NCBI GenBank assembly: GCA_003020945.1
Contig: PXRU01000009.1
Span: 1 to 47,631, forward strand
Reading direction: 5' to 3'
Length of the DNA stretch: 47,631 nt
Origin: Halobacteriales archaeon QS_6_71_20
Lineage (GTDB): Archaea; Halobacteriota; Halobacteria; Halobacteriales; Haloferacaceae
The stretch's first letter is position 1, and each line of letters opens with the position of its first letter. Under the pieces are notes generated by a model that saw nothing but the letters and a program-made list of their open reading frames with translations, was not told where the DNA came from and made no database searches. Of the stretch, positions 8,462-18,710 are shown in pieces. The translations under genes were made by a program, and so were the position numbers.

Positions 8462-8571
8462 AACCGTACGGCTGTGCCGGACGCCGTCGAGTCGCCGCGC
8501 GGAGGGGACCGCCGCAACTACCGGGCAGGAACCGTCAGAAGCCTGATTGCCGTGGGCGTGTGGCTGACGGT

Positions 8572-8997
8572 ATGGTCGACTTCCCCGACGAACGGCAGGC
8601 GGTGCTCGAGGTCCGGTCGCGGCTGGACGACTGGACGGCCGGCGCCAGAGCCGAGGCGTACGCGGAGCTGTTCGGCGGGGAGGCGCCGGCGCTGACCGCC
8701 GAGGAGCTGCGGACGCTCGACGCGGTCGACTCGGCGAACGAGCGCGGCGGCGGCGACGGGATCTGGGGCGCCGACCGGTACGGCGTCCACACCGGCGCTC
8801 CCGGCGGCGCCGACGGATCGATCGGGATCGTCTGCGTCCACCACCCCCAGATCACCGACGACACCGTTCCGGACGGCGGCGCCGTCGACGGCGTCGACGA
8901 CGAGACGCGGGAGCGGCTCAACGCGGCGCTGTGGCGCTACAGCGAGCGGGTCGCGACACTCATCGGCGAGAAACTCGACACGTATCTGGAGCGGTAA
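8572..8997 (+). CDS. Conserved haloarchaeal hypothetical protein
   Basis: 141 residues from the ATG at 8572; a GTG four codons upstream is a weaker alternative. No domain is recognised. Acidic and soluble, with a helical N-terminus ([18 protein letters not shown]), a glycine/aspartate-rich middle and a clear strand [14 protein letters not shown] with two adjacent histidines. A helical C-terminus ([20 protein letters not shown]) closes it. Composition marks it as a real gene. It may be the family called DUF7539, but I am not certain. Divergent from the acetamidase. Confidence 0.75.
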   Translation: MVDFPDERQAVLEVRSRLDDWTAGARAEAYAELFGGEAPALTAEELRTLDAVDSANERGGGDGIWGADRYGVHTGAPGGADGSIGIVCVHHPQITDDTVPDGGAVDGVDDETRERLNAALWRYSERVATLIGEKLDTYLER

Positions 8998-9131
8998 CCC
9001 CCGCCGGCGCGTGTGATTCATGGGGCTGTCGCGTCCGCGGAAGCCGTCTCGCGGTCCGTGGGGTCGCCGAACCCGCATCACCGTGCCCCGTGAAAACAGT
9101 GTTATGTGGGGCGATCACGTCTCGGGGTAGC

Positions 9132-10553
9132 ATGGTCGACGAGTCGGACGTCGCGGCCGCCGTCGAGCGCGTGGGCGGGCGCCTCGACCCCGAGGAGGTA
9201 GCGAGCTACGCCGCCGAGGCGACGGCGGCCGCCGAGACGGCCGCGGCGTTCGAGCCGGCGGTCGACGAGCGCGAGCCGCGCGACCGCCGCCCGGGCGACG
9301 ACGAGCACAACGCGTTCCTCTACCGCGTCGACGGCGAGGCTGGGGAGGGGTCGCTGGCCGACCTCACGGTCGCGGTCAAGGACAACATGGCCGTGGCGGG
9401 CGTCCCGATGACGTGCGGCTCCGACGCCGTCGACTTCACGCCGCGGTACGACGCCGCGGTCGTCGAGCGCCTCGAACGCGCCGGCGCGACGCTCGCGGGG
9501 ACGACGAACATGGACGAGTTCGCGCTGACGACCACCGGCGAGACGTGCGCCCACGGCCCGACGGACAACCCGGCGGCCGCCGACCGCGTCCCGGGCGGCT
9601 CCTCCAGCGGGAGCGGCGCCGCCGTCGCCGCGGGGCTCGTCGACGCGGCGCTGGGCACCGATACCGGCGGGAGCGTCCGGATCCCGGCCTCGTACTGCGG
9701 CGTCGTCGGACTGAAGCCGACCCACCGCACCGTCCCCCGGTTCGGCGTCGCCGACCTCGCCCCGTCGCTGGACCACGTCGGCCCGATCGCCGACTCCGTC
9801 GCCACGGCGTTCCGGACGTACGACGCCGTCTCGGGGCCGGACCCGCGGGACCTCTCCTCGCGGCCGGCGCGGCCGCCGGCGGACACCCGCTCGGCCGTGG
9901 GCGAGCCGGTCGACGGCCTGACGGTCGGCGTCGTCGAGGGGGCGATGGCCGCCGCCGACGAGGGCGTCCGCCGGGAGGTGGAGGCGGCGCTGGCGACGCT
10001 TGAGGCGGCGGGCGTCGAGACGACCGAGGTGTCGCTGCCGCGGTTCGACGAGATGGCGTCGGCCGTCGTCGTCGTGGCGAACTGCGAGCTCGCGGGGCTG
10101 TTCGCGAACCGCGGGCTCGTGCGGGCCAGCGGGACGGGCTACGCCGACCCCTGGCGGGCGACGGCCGCGTCGTTCGACTGGGAGGACCTCGGCGCGGGCG
10201 TCGTCGACAGCGTCGTCACGTTCGAGGCGGTGTACGAGGCGACCGACGGGCGGGCGTACGCGGGCGCCCAGAACGCCCGGACGCGCTTCACGGACGCCGT
10301 CGGGACGGCGCTGTCGGCCGTCGACGCGCTGGCGCTCCCGACGACGCCGACGACCGCGCCGGCGTTCGGCGAGGTCACGACCGCCGACGACCTGCTCGCG
10401 ACGATCGCGAACACGGGACCGTTCGACCTCACGGGCACCCCGGCGCTGTCGGTGCCTGCGGGGACGGCCGACGGCGGGCCGGTCGGGCTGCAGCTCGTGG
10501 CCGACTGGTTCGACGAGCCGACGCTCGCTCGGCTCGGCGCGGCCGTCGAGTGA
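9132..10553 (+). CDS. Amidase-signature family hydrolase
   Basis: 473 residues from the ATG at 9132. The amidase-signature Ser-cisSer-Lys triad is visible: Lys83 in VAVKDNMAV, the serine run 157-159 in [16 protein letters not shown], and the nucleophile Ser181 in [40 protein letters not shown] resembles GatA and aliphatic amidases, but the dedicated GatB/GatC partners are absent, so a free amidase is more likely than a tRNA amidotransferase subunit. It releases ammonia from an unknown carboxamide. The DUF1028/peptide-transporter operon follows 140 bp downstream in the same direction. Confidence 0.92.
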   Translation: MVDESDVAAAVERVGGRLDPEEVASYAAEATAAAETAAAFEPAVDEREPRDRRPGDDEHNAFLYRVDGEAGEGSLADLTVAVKDNMAVAGVPMTCGSDAVDFTPRYDAAVVERLERAGATLAGTTNMDEFALTTTGETCAHGPTDNPAAADRVPGGSSSGSGAAVAAGLVDAALGTDTGGSVRIPASYCGVVGLKPTHRTVPRFGVADLAPSLDHVGPIADSVATAFRTYDAVSGPDPRDLSSRPARPPADTRSAVGEPVDGLTVGVVEGAMAAADEGVRREVEAALATLEAAGVETTEVSLPRFDEMASAVVVVANCELAGLFANRGLVRASGTGYADPWRATAASFDWEDLGAGVVDSVVTFEAVYEATDGRAYAGAQNARTRFTDAVGTALSAVDALALPTTPTTAPAFGEVTTADDLLATIANTGPFDLTGTPALSVPAGTADGGPVGLQLVADWFDEPTLARLGAAVE

Positions 10554-10693
10554 GCGCGCCGCAGCCTGAACCGAACGGATCGTCTGTTCACTCCGTACGC
10601 GCTCTCCGTCGGGCGGACGGAGCTATCCGGAGAATTTCTTCCCAAGGCGATAGCTTATGAGCCCCGAGTTTCCTTGTCAAGGTGTGACATCAC

Positions 10694-11419
10694 ATGGTGA
10701 CTGACGATACGGACGCGCGTCGCACCGACGGGTTCGTCCCGGGGACGTTCTCGATCGCCGCCCGCGACCCGGAGGCGGGGGAGTTCGGCGTGGCCGTCAG
10801 CACCGCGCTCGTCGGCGTCGGGGCGCTGTGTCCGTTCGTGAGCGAGAACGCGGCCGTGGCGACCCAGTCGTTCGTGGAGGTCTCACACGGCGCGGACGCG
10901 GTTGAGTTGGCCGACCGCGGCGTGAGTGTCCCGACGGCCTGCGACGCGCTGCTTTCGGACGACGACCACGCGGGCTACCGGCAGCTCCACGGGATCGACG
11001 CCGACGGACACACGTACGCCTTCAGCGGCGAGGACTGTGTCGACTGGTACGGTCACCTGGAGGCCGACGACCACACGGTCGCGGGCAACATGCTCGACAA
11101 CGGCGACGTCATCGGGACGATCAGTGACACGTTCCGGGAGACCGAGGGGGAGCTCGCGGAGCGACTCGTGACGGCGCTGGAGGCGGGGCAGGCGGCCGGC
11201 GGCGACAAACGCGGGAAGATCAGCGCCGCCCTGCTGGTCCACTCGCCGGAGCCCGAGCTGTACCACAACCTCCGCATCGACAACGCCGACGACCCCGTCG
11301 CCGACCTCCGCGAGGCGTTCGAGCTGGGGAGGCAGACGGAGGCCGACCTCCCGGCGTCGGCCGACGAGATGCTCGGGGAGTACCCCGACGAGATACTCGA
11401 GTTCGGACTGAAGTACTGA
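10694..11419 (+). CDS. DUF1028 family protein (Ntn-hydrolase-like)
   Basis: 241 residues, full length for DUF1028. After a short hydrophilic leader it shows GTFSIAARDPEAGEFGVAVS, ALCPFVSENAAVATQSFVEV, AGYRQLHGIDADG, VAGNMLDNGDVIGTISDTF and KISAALLVHSPEPELYHNLR. The family has the fold and N-terminal pattern of Ntn-hydrolases and is often found beside peptide transporters, as here: the binding-protein gene starts 9 bp downstream. A role in processing imported peptides or amides is inferred. An AAGGTGTGA element 8-16 nt before the ATG can act as ribosome binding site, and a TATA-like TTATGA lies about 43 nt upstream. Confidence 0.9.
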   Translation: MVTDDTDARRTDGFVPGTFSIAARDPEAGEFGVAVSTALVGVGALCPFVSENAAVATQSFVEVSHGADAVELADRGVSVPTACDALLSDDDHAGYRQLHGIDADGHTYAFSGEDCVDWYGHLEADDHTVAGNMLDNGDVIGTISDTFRETEGELAERLVTALEAGQAAGGDKRGKISAALLVHSPEPELYHNLRIDNADDPVADLREAFELGRQTEADLPASADEMLGEYPDEILEFGLKY

Positions 11420-11428
11420 GACCCACAC

Positions 11429-13117
11429 ATGACAGACGACAGCGACACCGAGGACGGCACGCACGCACCGACCGACGTCGACCGGCGGCGCTTCCTGCGG
11501 GCGACCGGGCTCGCGGGCGCCGGCGGCGTGACCGCCATCGCCGGCTGCGCCGGCGGCGGCGGGGGCGAGGGCGAGGGGACCGACGGCACGGGGGAGACGA
11601 CCGACGACGGCACCCCCACCGACACCGTCGACCCGGACGATATCCGGGAGGGCGGCACCCTCGTGTGGGGCCACAGCGAGGTGACTCAGAACCTCGACAT
11701 CCACCAGACCGCGACCGCCAGCACCGGGCGCTTCCTCAACAGCGTCTACGACTCGCTCGTCGGCCTGACGCGGGACCTGGAGCTGTCGACGGACCCGAAC
11801 GTCGCCAGCGCCGGCCTGGCGAGCGACTGGGAGGTCGGCGACGACCTCACGACGTACACGTTCACCCTGCGGGAGGGCGTCACCTTCCACGACGGGACGG
11901 AGCTCACCGCCGAGGACGTGAAGTACAGCTACGACCGCATCGCCGACCCGGACACGGGCGCGATCATGCAGTTCGTGTTCGGCTCCACGGAGTCCGTCGA
12001 GGTCGAGGACGACTACACGGTCGTCATCAATCAGTCGGAGGTGTACCAGCCGCTGCTCCGCCAGCTCGCGTTCTCCGGCACGTCGATCGTGCCCGCGGAC
12101 TCGGGCGACCGACTGGGCGAGGAGCCGGTCGGCACCGGCCCGTTCCGGTTCGTCACGCGCCAGCAGGGGAACCGCGCCGAGCTGGAGGCGTTCGACGACT
12201 ACTGGGCCGACGGGCCGTACCTCGACGCCGTCGAGGAGCGGACGGTCACCGACCCCGACAGCCGCCTCACAGGCATCCAGGAGGGCAGCTACGACCTCAT
12301 CAACGACATCCCCCTGGACGACATCGACGACGTCACCGACGACGGGAGCGACGACGTCGAAACCCGGACGTGGTCGCCGCTGTCGTGGGCGTTCCTCAAC
12401 ATGAACAACGACGAGCCGCCGTTCGACGACGCCGACTTCCGGAAGGCGGTCGACTTCTGTATCGACAAGGGGGCGCTCGTCGAGGGGGCGCTGTTCGGCA
12501 ACGGCGAGCCCACGGCGAGCCCGAGCTTCCCGGCCAGCGCGTTCCGCAACGAGGAGATCTCGCCGCGCGAGCAGGACTTCGACCGCGCCGCGGAGCTGTT
12601 CGAGCAGTCCGACTACGCCGTCGACGAGTTCGACCTCACGTTCAAGGTGACCACGAACTACCCGTGGCACGTCGACGCGGCGACGATCATGCAGCAGTTC
12701 TTCCAGCAGGCTGGCCTCAGCGTCGAGATCCAGCAGCTGCAGTGGAGCGACTGGCTCTCGCAGGTGTTCGCCAACCGGGACTTCACCCTCTCGATGGTGA
12801 ACTTCTTCACCTTCTGGGAGCCCGCGTACCTGTACACCTCGCTGTGGACCAGCGACGGCTCGTTCAACTTCCGCGGCTACGCCAGCGACGAGTACGACCG
12901 GGCGGTCGCCGACGCCGCGCAGGCGTCCGGTCGAGAGGAGGCGGTCCCGCTGTATCGGGAGGCGCAGTCGATCATCCACGAGGACGTCCCGGACGTAATG
13001 TTGTGGTTCCGCGACGGCACGCTCGCCGCGAAAGACACCGTCCGCGGGCTCGACACGATCCTCTCGCCGAACAACAGCGAGCTCGACTTCGGCCGGGTGT
13101 GGATGGACCAGCCGTGA
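11429..13117 (+). CDS. dppA: Peptide/nickel-type ABC transporter substrate-binding lipoprotein
   Basis: 562 residues of the SBP_bac_5 family. A twin-arginine signal (DRRRFLRATGLAGAG) ends in the lipobox ITAIAGC-like AIAGC, followed by a Gly/Thr/Asp linker that tethers the protein outside the membrane. The mature domain has EGGTLVWGHSEVTQNLDIH, LTAEDVKYSYDRIADPDTG, NIPLDDIDD-like loops, WAFLNMNNDEPPFDD, RKAVDFCIDK and a C-terminal LYREAQSIIHEDVPDVMLWF, all typical of oligopeptide-binding proteins. Second gene of a five-gene operon; the exact ligand is unknown. Confidence 0.93.
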   Translation: MTDDSDTEDGTHAPTDVDRRRFLRATGLAGAGGVTAIAGCAGGGGGEGEGTDGTGETTDDGTPTDTVDPDDIREGGTLVWGHSEVTQNLDIHQTATASTGRFLNSVYDSLVGLTRDLELSTDPNVASAGLASDWEVGDDLTTYTFTLREGVTFHDGTELTAEDVKYSYDRIADPDTGAIMQFVFGSTESVEVEDDYTVVINQSEVYQPLLRQLAFSGTSIVPADSGDRLGEEPVGTGPFRFVTRQQGNRAELEAFDDYWADGPYLDAVEERTVTDPDSRLTGIQEGSYDLINDIPLDDIDDVTDDGSDDVETRTWSPLSWAFLNMNNDEPPFDDADFRKAVDFCIDKGALVEGALFGNGEPTASPSFPASAFRNEEISPREQDFDRAAELFEQSDYAVDEFDLTFKVTTNYPWHVDAATIMQQFFQQAGLSVEIQQLQWSDWLSQVFANRDFTLSMVNFFTFWEPAYLYTSLWTSDGSFNFRGYASDEYDRAVADAAQASGREEAVPLYREAQSIIHEDVPDVMLWFRDGTLAAKDTVRGLDTILSPNNSELDFGRVWMDQP

Positions 13118-13127
13118 ACACCGTGAC

Positions 13128-14087
13128 ATGAGTCTGGCACGCTACGCGGCCCGCCGGCTGGTCTTTCTCGTCGGGACGCTGTTCGGCGCCTCCGTCATCA
13201 CGTTCGCGCTGGTGAACGTCCTCCCGGGCGATGTCGCGGTGATGATCCTCGGGACGAGCGGCAGCCAGGAGCAGGTCGCGGTGCTCCGTCAGGAGCTCGG
13301 CCTCAACCAGCCGGTGTACATCAGGTACATCGACTGGATCGCGGGCGCGCTCCAGGGCGACCTGGGTCGCTCGCTGCGGTTCGGCGACCCCGTCGCCGCG
13401 CTGATCGCCCAGCGGTTCCCCGCGAGCGCGTTCCTCGCGTTCTCGGCGCTGACGATCGCGGTGCTCGTGGCGATCCCGCTGGGGGTCGTCGCGGCCGTCG
13501 AGCAGAACACCTGGAAGGACTTCCTCACGAGCGTCGCCGCGTTCGCGGGGATCAGCCTGCCGAACTTCTTCTGGGGGATGTTGCTGATCCTCCTGATCGC
13601 CAGCTACGCCTCGCTGTTGCCGCCCTCGGGCTACGTCAGCCCGTTCGTGGACCCGGCGGCCGCGGTCGCGCACGTGCTGTTGCCGGCGAGCGCGCTCGGC
13701 TTCAGCCTGATGGCCCACATCACCCGGATGACCCGCTCCTCGCTCATCGAGGAGCTCCGGTCGGGCTACATCGAACTGGCGAAGATGAAGGGGTTGAGCG
13801 ACCGCCGGATCGTGTTCCGGCACGCGCTGCGGAACGCGTTCCTCCCGGTGCTGACGGTGATCGGCTTCCAGCTCGGCTTCCTGTTCGGGGGGATCATCAT
13901 CATCGAGCAGCTGTTCGCCTACCCCGGGCTCGGCCGGCTGGCGTTCAACGCGCTGCTCAGCCGCGACGCCCCGCTGATCCAGGGGTCGGTGCTCACCATC
14001 GCGGTCGTGTTCATGACGAGCAACCTGGTCGTCGACCTCCTGTACGCGGTCATCGACCCGCGGGTCACCTCCGGGGGTGGGAGCTGA
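13128..14087 (+). CDS. dppB: DppB-type ABC transporter permease
   Basis: 319 residues and about six membrane helices. The N-terminus RYAARRLVFLVGTLFGASVI leads to FALVNVLPGDVAVMILG, the usual first helix and loop of DppB/OppB permeases. The ABC-contact loop reads ELAKMKGLSDRRIVFRHALR, with NAFLPVLTVIGFQLGFLFGG following. It forms half of the import channel. Starts 10 bp after the binding-protein stop; its TGA overlaps the next ATG by one base (TGATG). Confidence 0.94.
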   Translation: MSLARYAARRLVFLVGTLFGASVITFALVNVLPGDVAVMILGTSGSQEQVAVLRQELGLNQPVYIRYIDWIAGALQGDLGRSLRFGDPVAALIAQRFPASAFLAFSALTIAVLVAIPLGVVAAVEQNTWKDFLTSVAAFAGISLPNFFWGMLLILLIASYASLLPPSGYVSPFVDPAAAVAHVLLPASALGFSLMAHITRMTRSSLIEELRSGYIELAKMKGLSDRRIVFRHALRNAFLPVLTVIGFQLGFLFGGIIIIEQLFAYPGLGRLAFNALLSRDAPLIQGSVLTIAVVFMTSNLVVDLLYAVIDPRVTSGGGS

Positions 14088-14995
14088 TGGCCGCCGAGAC
14101 AGGCACGGCGCGGTTCGTCGACGAGTACCAGCGCGAGCGGCTCCGTCGGCTCGCCCGCGCGATCCGCCACAACACGAAGGCGGTCGTCGGCCTGGGGATC
14201 ATCCTCGGGCTGGTCGTGCTGGCGGTCGCCTCGCCGATGCTCATCTCCGAGGAGGCGGCAAACCAGATGAACGTCCAGGACCGCTTCGCGTCGCCCAGCG
14301 CCGAGCACCCGTTCGGCACGGACAACTTCGGGCGCGACATGCTGTCGCGGACGCTGCTGGGCGTGCGGATCAGCCTCTACGTCGGCCTCGTCAGCGTCGC
14401 GATCGCGTCGGCGGTCGGCGTCCCCCTGGGCGGGCTCGCGGGCTACGCCGGCGGCGCCGTCGACGACGCGGTCATGCGGACGATGGACGTGTTGATGAGC
14501 TTCCCGCCGATCCTCGTCGCGATGACGATCACGGCGGTGATCGGGCCGACGCTGAACAACGCGATCCTCGCGCTGGGACTCGTCTACATCCCGTACTTCG
14601 CCCGGGTGACGCGGTCGGAGGCCATCTCCGTCTCCCAGGAGGAGTTCGTCGAGGCGGCCCAGGCGCTGGGCGAGCGCGACTCCTACGTGCTGTTCCGGGA
14701 GGTGTTGCCCAACGCGGCCGCGCCGATCATCGTCCAGGCGAGCATCAGTATCTCCTTCGCCATCCTCGCGGCCGCGGGGCTGTCGTTCCTCGGGCTGGGC
14801 GCGCAACCCCCGACGCCGTCGTGGGGGCTGATGCTCCAGCAGGCAAAGCAGTACCTCACGCAGGCGCCGTGGATGGCGATCTTCCCCGGGCTCGGGATCG
14901 CGGTGACGGTCCTCGGGTTCAACCTCTTCGGGGACGGCATCCGCGACGTCCTCGACCCGGACGCGAGCACGGAATTCGGTGTCACCGATGAGTAG
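14087..14995 (+). CDS. dppC: DppC-type ABC transporter permease
   Basis: 302 residues with an N-terminal cytoplasmic stretch, one helix ([18 protein letters not shown]), then the conserved [19 protein letters not shown] of DppC/OppC and five further helices. The EAA-like loop is [20 protein letters not shown] followed by [12 protein letters not shown]. Ends [20 protein letters not shown] and [11 protein letters not shown], as in the family. Partner of the preceding permease. Its last codons overlap the ATG of the ATPase gene at 14988. Confidence 0.94.
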   Translation: MAAETGTARFVDEYQRERLRRLARAIRHNTKAVVGLGIILGLVVLAVASPMLISEEAANQMNVQDRFASPSAEHPFGTDNFGRDMLSRTLLGVRISLYVGLVSVAIASAVGVPLGGLAGYAGGAVDDAVMRTMDVLMSFPPILVAMTITAVIGPTLNNAILALGLVYIPYFARVTRSEAISVSQEEFVEAAQALGERDSYVLFREVLPNAAAPIIVQASISISFAILAAAGLSFLGLGAQPPTPSWGLMLQQAKQYLTQAPWMAIFPGLGIAVTVLGFNLFGDGIRDVLDPDASTEFGVTDE

Positions 14996-17183
14996 CCACT
15001 CCACCCCACCGACGGACGGTGAGCTCGGATCGAGCGCCGCCGCCGACGGCGACGACCACCTCCTCACGGTCCACGGGCTCGAGACCGTGTTCCGCACGGA
15101 GGAGGGAACCGTCACGGCCGTCGACGACGTCGACCTCCACCTCGACCAGGGGGAGATCGTCGGCCTGGTCGGCGAGTCGGGCGCCGGCAAGAGCGCGACC
15201 GCCGAGTCGATCCTCAGGCTCATCGAGTCGCCCGGGGAGATCGCCGGCGGGACCGTCGAGTACGACGGCCGCGACGTGCTGGAGATGGACGAGTCCCGGC
15301 TCCGCGAGTTCCGCGGCACGGACGCGGGGATGGTGTTCCAGGACCCGACGGGCACGCTCAACCCGACGATGACCGTCGGCAGGCAGGTCGCCGAGGCCGT
15401 CCGGAGCACAGACCCCTCGCTGTCCGGCGCCGAGGTGCGGGAGCGCTCGGTCGCGATCATGGAGCGGGTCGGCATCCCGAACGCCGGCTCCCGCTACGAC
15501 GAGTACCCCCACCAGTTCTCCGGGGGGCAGAAACAGCGGATCGTGTTCGGGATCGCGATCGCGAGCGAGCCGGACCTGCTGGTCGCCGACGAGCCGACGA
15601 CCGCCCTCGACGTGACGATCCAGGCGCAGATCCTCGACCTGCTGGTGGAACTGCGCGACGAGTTCGGCATGAGCGTGCTGTTCATCACCCACGACCTCGG
15701 CGTCGTCCGCGAGGTGTGCGACCGCGTGCTGGTGATGTACGCCGGCAGCGTCGTCGAGAGCGGCGCCGTCGAGTCGATGTTCGCGGAGCCGCGACACCCG
15801 TACACGAAGGGACTGCTCGCCAGCAACCCCGGCCTCGACGCCGAGGCGGTCGAGGGACAGGGCGGGGCGCCGGACCGCCTCCGCGTCATCGAGGGGTCGA
15901 TGCCGGACCTCACCGGCGCGTTCAGCGGCTGCAAGTACGCCGACCGCTGTCCCGGCGCCACCGAGGACTGCCGGCGGGCCCACCCCGGCCTCGAACGGGT
16001 CGACCTCGACGGCACCGACCGCGAGGTCGCCTGCTACCGTCACGAGGCGATCGACGACATCGAGTACACGTACGACCACGAGCCGCGGACGCTCTCGTGG
16101 CGGGCCGAGGACGAGCGAGCCGGGGCGTCGGCCGAGGCGACGCCGGGTGTTCCGGACGCCGGCGGCGGACGGGCCGGGGACGACCCGGTGCTGTCGGCGA
16201 CGGGGCTGAAGAAGCACTTCGAGACGGGCAATCTGCTCGACGACCTGCTCGGCCGCGGGGAGACGGTACGGGCCGTCGACGGGATCGACCTGGGGATCGA
16301 CGCGGGCGAGACGCTGGGTCTGGTCGGCGAATCCGGCTGTGGCAAGTCGACGGCCGCGCGGGCGATCCTCCAGCTTCACGAGCCGACCGACGGAACGGTC
16401 GTCTACCAGGGACGGGAGATCACCGGCTCCACGAAGGCCGAGCTGCGGGAGATCCGCCGCGACCTCCAGGTGGTGTTCCAGAACCCCCAGTCCAGCCTCA
16501 ACCCGCGGCGGACGGTCGGGCAGATCGTCCGTCGGCCAATGAAGCTCCACGGGCTCGCCGACGCCGACGAGCGCCGCGAGCGGGCGCGGGAGCTGATCAC
16601 GGAGGTCGGCCTCGACGAGCGCCACCTCGACCGCCGGCCGGGCGACCTCTCGGGCGGGCAACAGCAGCGCGTGGCCGTCGCGCGGGCGCTGGCGGTCAAC
16701 CCGGAGGTGATCGTCCTCGACGAGCCCGTCTCCGGGCTCGACGTCTCCATCCAGGCGCAGATCCTCAACCTCCTGTCGGACCTACAGGAGGACCTGGGGC
16801 TGTCGTACCTGTTCATCAGCCACAACCTCTCGGTGATCGAGCACATCTGCGACCGGGTCGCCGTGATGTATCTCGGCGAACTGGTGGAACGCGGGACGAC
16901 CGCGGAGGTGTTCGACCCGCCGTTCAACCCCTACACGGAGGCGCTGCTGTCGGCGATCCCCGGCCGCGTCGAAACCGAGGACCGGATCGTCCTGGAGGGC
17001 GACGTCCCCGACCCGTCGAACGTCCCCTCCGGCTGCCGGTTCCACCCCCGATGTCCCCACAAGATCGGCGACGTCTGCGAGACGGAGAAGCCGGCGGTCC
17101 ATGACCCCGGCGACGGCCACGGGATCAAGTGTCACCTCCTCCGTGAGGAGTACCGCGACCGCGTCGACTGGGAGGAGATCTGA
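14988..17183 (+). CDS. Fused DppD-DppF ABC transporter ATP-binding protein
   Basis: 731 residues containing two complete ABC ATPases in one chain; bacteria usually make these as two proteins. First domain: Walker [11 protein letters not shown] near residue 65, signature [12 protein letters not shown] near 178, then the Oligo_HPY tail with the cysteine cluster [15 protein letters not shown] flexible Ala/Gly/Asp linker follows. Second domain: [11 protein letters not shown] near 445, [12 protein letters not shown] near 555, and a second cysteine cluster [15 protein letters not shown]. Both domains keep Walker B and the H-loop. The ATG at 14988 is preferred to the in-frame GTG at 14979 because it sits in the overlap with dppC. 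It energises peptide import. Confidence 0.94.
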   Translation: MSSHSTPPTDGELGSSAAADGDDHLLTVHGLETVFRTEEGTVTAVDDVDLHLDQGEIVGLVGESGAGKSATAESILRLIESPGEIAGGTVEYDGRDVLEMDESRLREFRGTDAGMVFQDPTGTLNPTMTVGRQVAEAVRSTDPSLSGAEVRERSVAIMERVGIPNAGSRYDEYPHQFSGGQKQRIVFGIAIASEPDLLVADEPTTALDVTIQAQILDLLVELRDEFGMSVLFITHDLGVVREVCDRVLVMYAGSVVESGAVESMFAEPRHPYTKGLLASNPGLDAEAVEGQGGAPDRLRVIEGSMPDLTGAFSGCKYADRCPGATEDCRRAHPGLERVDLDGTDREVACYRHEAIDDIEYTYDHEPRTLSWRAEDERAGASAEATPGVPDAGGGRAGDDPVLSATGLKKHFETGNLLDDLLGRGETVRAVDGIDLGIDAGETLGLVGESGCGKSTAARAILQLHEPTDGTVVYQGREITGSTKAELREIRRDLQVVFQNPQSSLNPRRTVGQIVRRPMKLHGLADADERRERARELITEVGLDERHLDRRPGDLSGGQQQRVAVARALAVNPEVIVLDEPVSGLDVSIQAQILNLLSDLQEDLGLSYLFISHNLSVIEHICDRVAVMYLGELVERGTTAEVFDPPFNPYTEALLSAIPGRVETEDRIVLEGDVPDPSNVPSGCRFHPRCPHKIGDVCETEKPAVHDPGDGHGIKCHLLREEYRDRVDWEEI

Positions 17184-17416
17184 GGGTCGTCGCCGCGGCG
17201 GTCGTGGCCGACGAGCCGGTCGAACGGCCCACCTTCGAGGGCGTCGACGACGCGCTGGCGGTGCCGGGGACGCGGTTGCGGCTGTTCGACAGGCCCGAGG
17301 CGCACGCCGGCTGCCGGATGGGCATCGTCGTCGCGACCGGGGACGACGTCGAGACGGCGCGCGAGCGCGGCGAGACGGCCGCCGAGCGGGTTCGCATCGC
17401 CGACGACGCGAGCTGA
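17184..17416 (+). pseudogene. purT: 3' remnant of purT (formate-dependent GAR transformylase)
   Basis: About 75 codons directly after the ATPase stop. The frame reads [20 protein letters not shown], then [40 protein letters not shown] and ERVRI. This matches the C-terminal end of PurT-type ATP-grasp enzymes: an (R/L)LFxKPE motif, RRMGVALATG, then an alternating helix ending AAxxVxV. The other ~300 residues (ATP-grasp core) are missing, and the homology begins within a few bases of the ATPase stop. The transporter operon or a deletion has therefore apparently replaced the front of the gene. A GTG at 17204 could start a short peptide, but no function is expected. Confidence 0.7.
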
Positions 17417-17465
17417 GGATGTGGGTCGGGGGGCCGGCGGCCGAACCGGCTCGGACGGCCGCCGG

Positions 17466-18428
17466 CTACGGGCGCTCGAACGCCGCTTCGAGCCGGTCGG
17501 CCGCGAGCGCGACGATCGCTTTGATCCGCGTCTTCTGGAGGTTCACGTCGCTGTAGCGGGCGCCGAGCTCCCGGAGCGTCGCCTCGCTCCCCCGGAAGCC
17601 GTACGTGTTCCGGGCGAGGCGCCCCTCGGGACAGCGGCTCGTGACGACCAGCGGCACGCCGGCGGCGACGAGGTCCTCCAGCGCCGGCACGACCCCCGGC
17701 GGCACGTGGCCGGCGCCGGTGGCCGCGAGACAGAGCCCGTCGCCCTCGGCGGCGACGGCGACCTGTTCGGGGGGCATCCCCGCCGTCGCCGTGACCGCGT
17801 GCACGTCGGCGGTGAGCCGGTCGGCGTCGACCTCGAACGTCGGGTCGGTGCGCGTCGGCGCCCGGTACCAGACGACCCGGTCCTCGTCGACGACACCCAA
17901 CGGGCCGAACTCCGGCGTCCGGAACGTGTCCGGGTTCGTCGTGTGGACCTTCGTCGCCTCGCGCGCGGCGTGGAGACGGTCGTTGAACGCGACGAGCACC
18001 CCGAGGTCGGCCGCCTCCGGGGACGAAACCGCGCGCACGGCCGCCAGCAGGTTCGCCGGGCCGTCGGCGCCGGGCAGCGACGGGTTCCGCATCGCGCCGG
18101 TGACCGCGACCGGCGTGTCGCCGTCGTAACAGAGGTCGAGGAAGTAGGCCGTCTCCTCCAACACGTCGGTCCCCTGAGTCACGACGACGCCGGTCACCCC
18201 GCCGTCGTCGTCCAGTTCGTCCACGACGCCGGCGAGGTCGTGCATCCGCTCGACGGTGAAGTGCGGGCTCGGCACCGCGGAGAACTCCCGCACGGTGAGA
18301 TCCGCGAGCTCGCCCAGTTCGGGAACCGCCTCGACCAGGTCGGCGCCGCGCAGGTCCGGCTCCGCGTCGGCTCCCGCGGTGGGCGTCGAGGCGATCGTCC
18401 CGCCGGTGGCGACGAGGGCGACTGTCAT
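17466..18428 (-). CDS. L-asparaginase
   Basis: 320 residues. It begins MTVALVATGGTIAST, carrying the first catalytic Thr in the ATGGTI signature. The second signature, VVVTQGTDVLEETAYFLDL, holds the Thr-Asp pair near residue 86, and the Lys-equivalent region is VAVTGAMRNPSLPGADGPAN. The C-terminal domain includes HTTNPDTFRTPEFGPLG and GAGHVPPGVVPAL. No export signal, so a cytoplasmic enzyme hydrolysing asparagine (possibly glutamine) to aspartate and ammonia. Convergent with the peptide-transporter operon, which could supply asparagine-containing peptides. Confidence 0.94.
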   Translation of the reverse strand: MTVALVATGGTIASTPTAGADAEPDLRGADLVEAVPELGELADLTVREFSAVPSPHFTVERMHDLAGVVDELDDDGGVTGVVVTQGTDVLEETAYFLDLCYDGDTPVAVTGAMRNPSLPGADGPANLLAAVRAVSSPEAADLGVLVAFNDRLHAAREATKVHTTNPDTFRTPEFGPLGVVDEDRVVWYRAPTRTDPTFEVDADRLTADVHAVTATAGMPPEQVAVAAEGDGLCLAATGAGHVPPGVVPALEDLVAAGVPLVVTSRCPEGRLARNTYGFRGSEATLRELGARYSDVNLQKTRIKAIVALAADRLEAAFERP

Positions 18429-18534
18429 GGGCGATCCTCGGAAACGCCCGCCTTAGTTCCGTGGGCGGCGCCGACGCGGTCCGCCCGTTCGCCCCTCGAA
18501 CAGAACTATGTGGGGAGCGTCCCGAGGGACGGCC

Positions 18535-18705
18535 ATGTCGCTCGGCACCGACGTCGTCAACGGAGTCGTCTCGCTCGCGATCAGCGTCGGCGTCGTCGTC
18601 GGACTGATGGACGACGACGGCCCGTGGAACCGAACCGACCTCCTGCTGGCGGTCGCCGTCTCCTCGTTCCTCTCGGGCTTTTTCACGAGCTACTTCGCGA
18701 AGTGA
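18535..18705 (+). CDS. Small two-helix membrane protein
   Basis: 56 residues starting at the ATG 18535 (MSLGTDVVNGVVSLAISVGV). Helix 1 spans about residues 8-26; a short acidic loop (MDDDGPWNRTD) follows; helix 2 (LLLAVAVSSFLSGFFTSYF) ends the protein with a lysine. Such mini-membrane proteins are common and uncharacterised in haloarchaea. Divergent from the asparaginase gene. An in-frame ATG nine codons upstream at 18508 is less likely because the extension is not hydrophobic. Confidence 0.7.
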   Translation: MSLGTDVVNGVVSLAISVGVVVGLMDDDGPWNRTDLLLAVAVSSFLSGFFTSYFAK

Positions 18706-18710
18706 CGCGA

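Noticed and set aside
10883..13129. Long minus-strand frame (748 codons) opposite the binding-protein gene
   Set aside because: Mirror of GC-rich coding DNA: low-complexity V/R/E composition with no motif.
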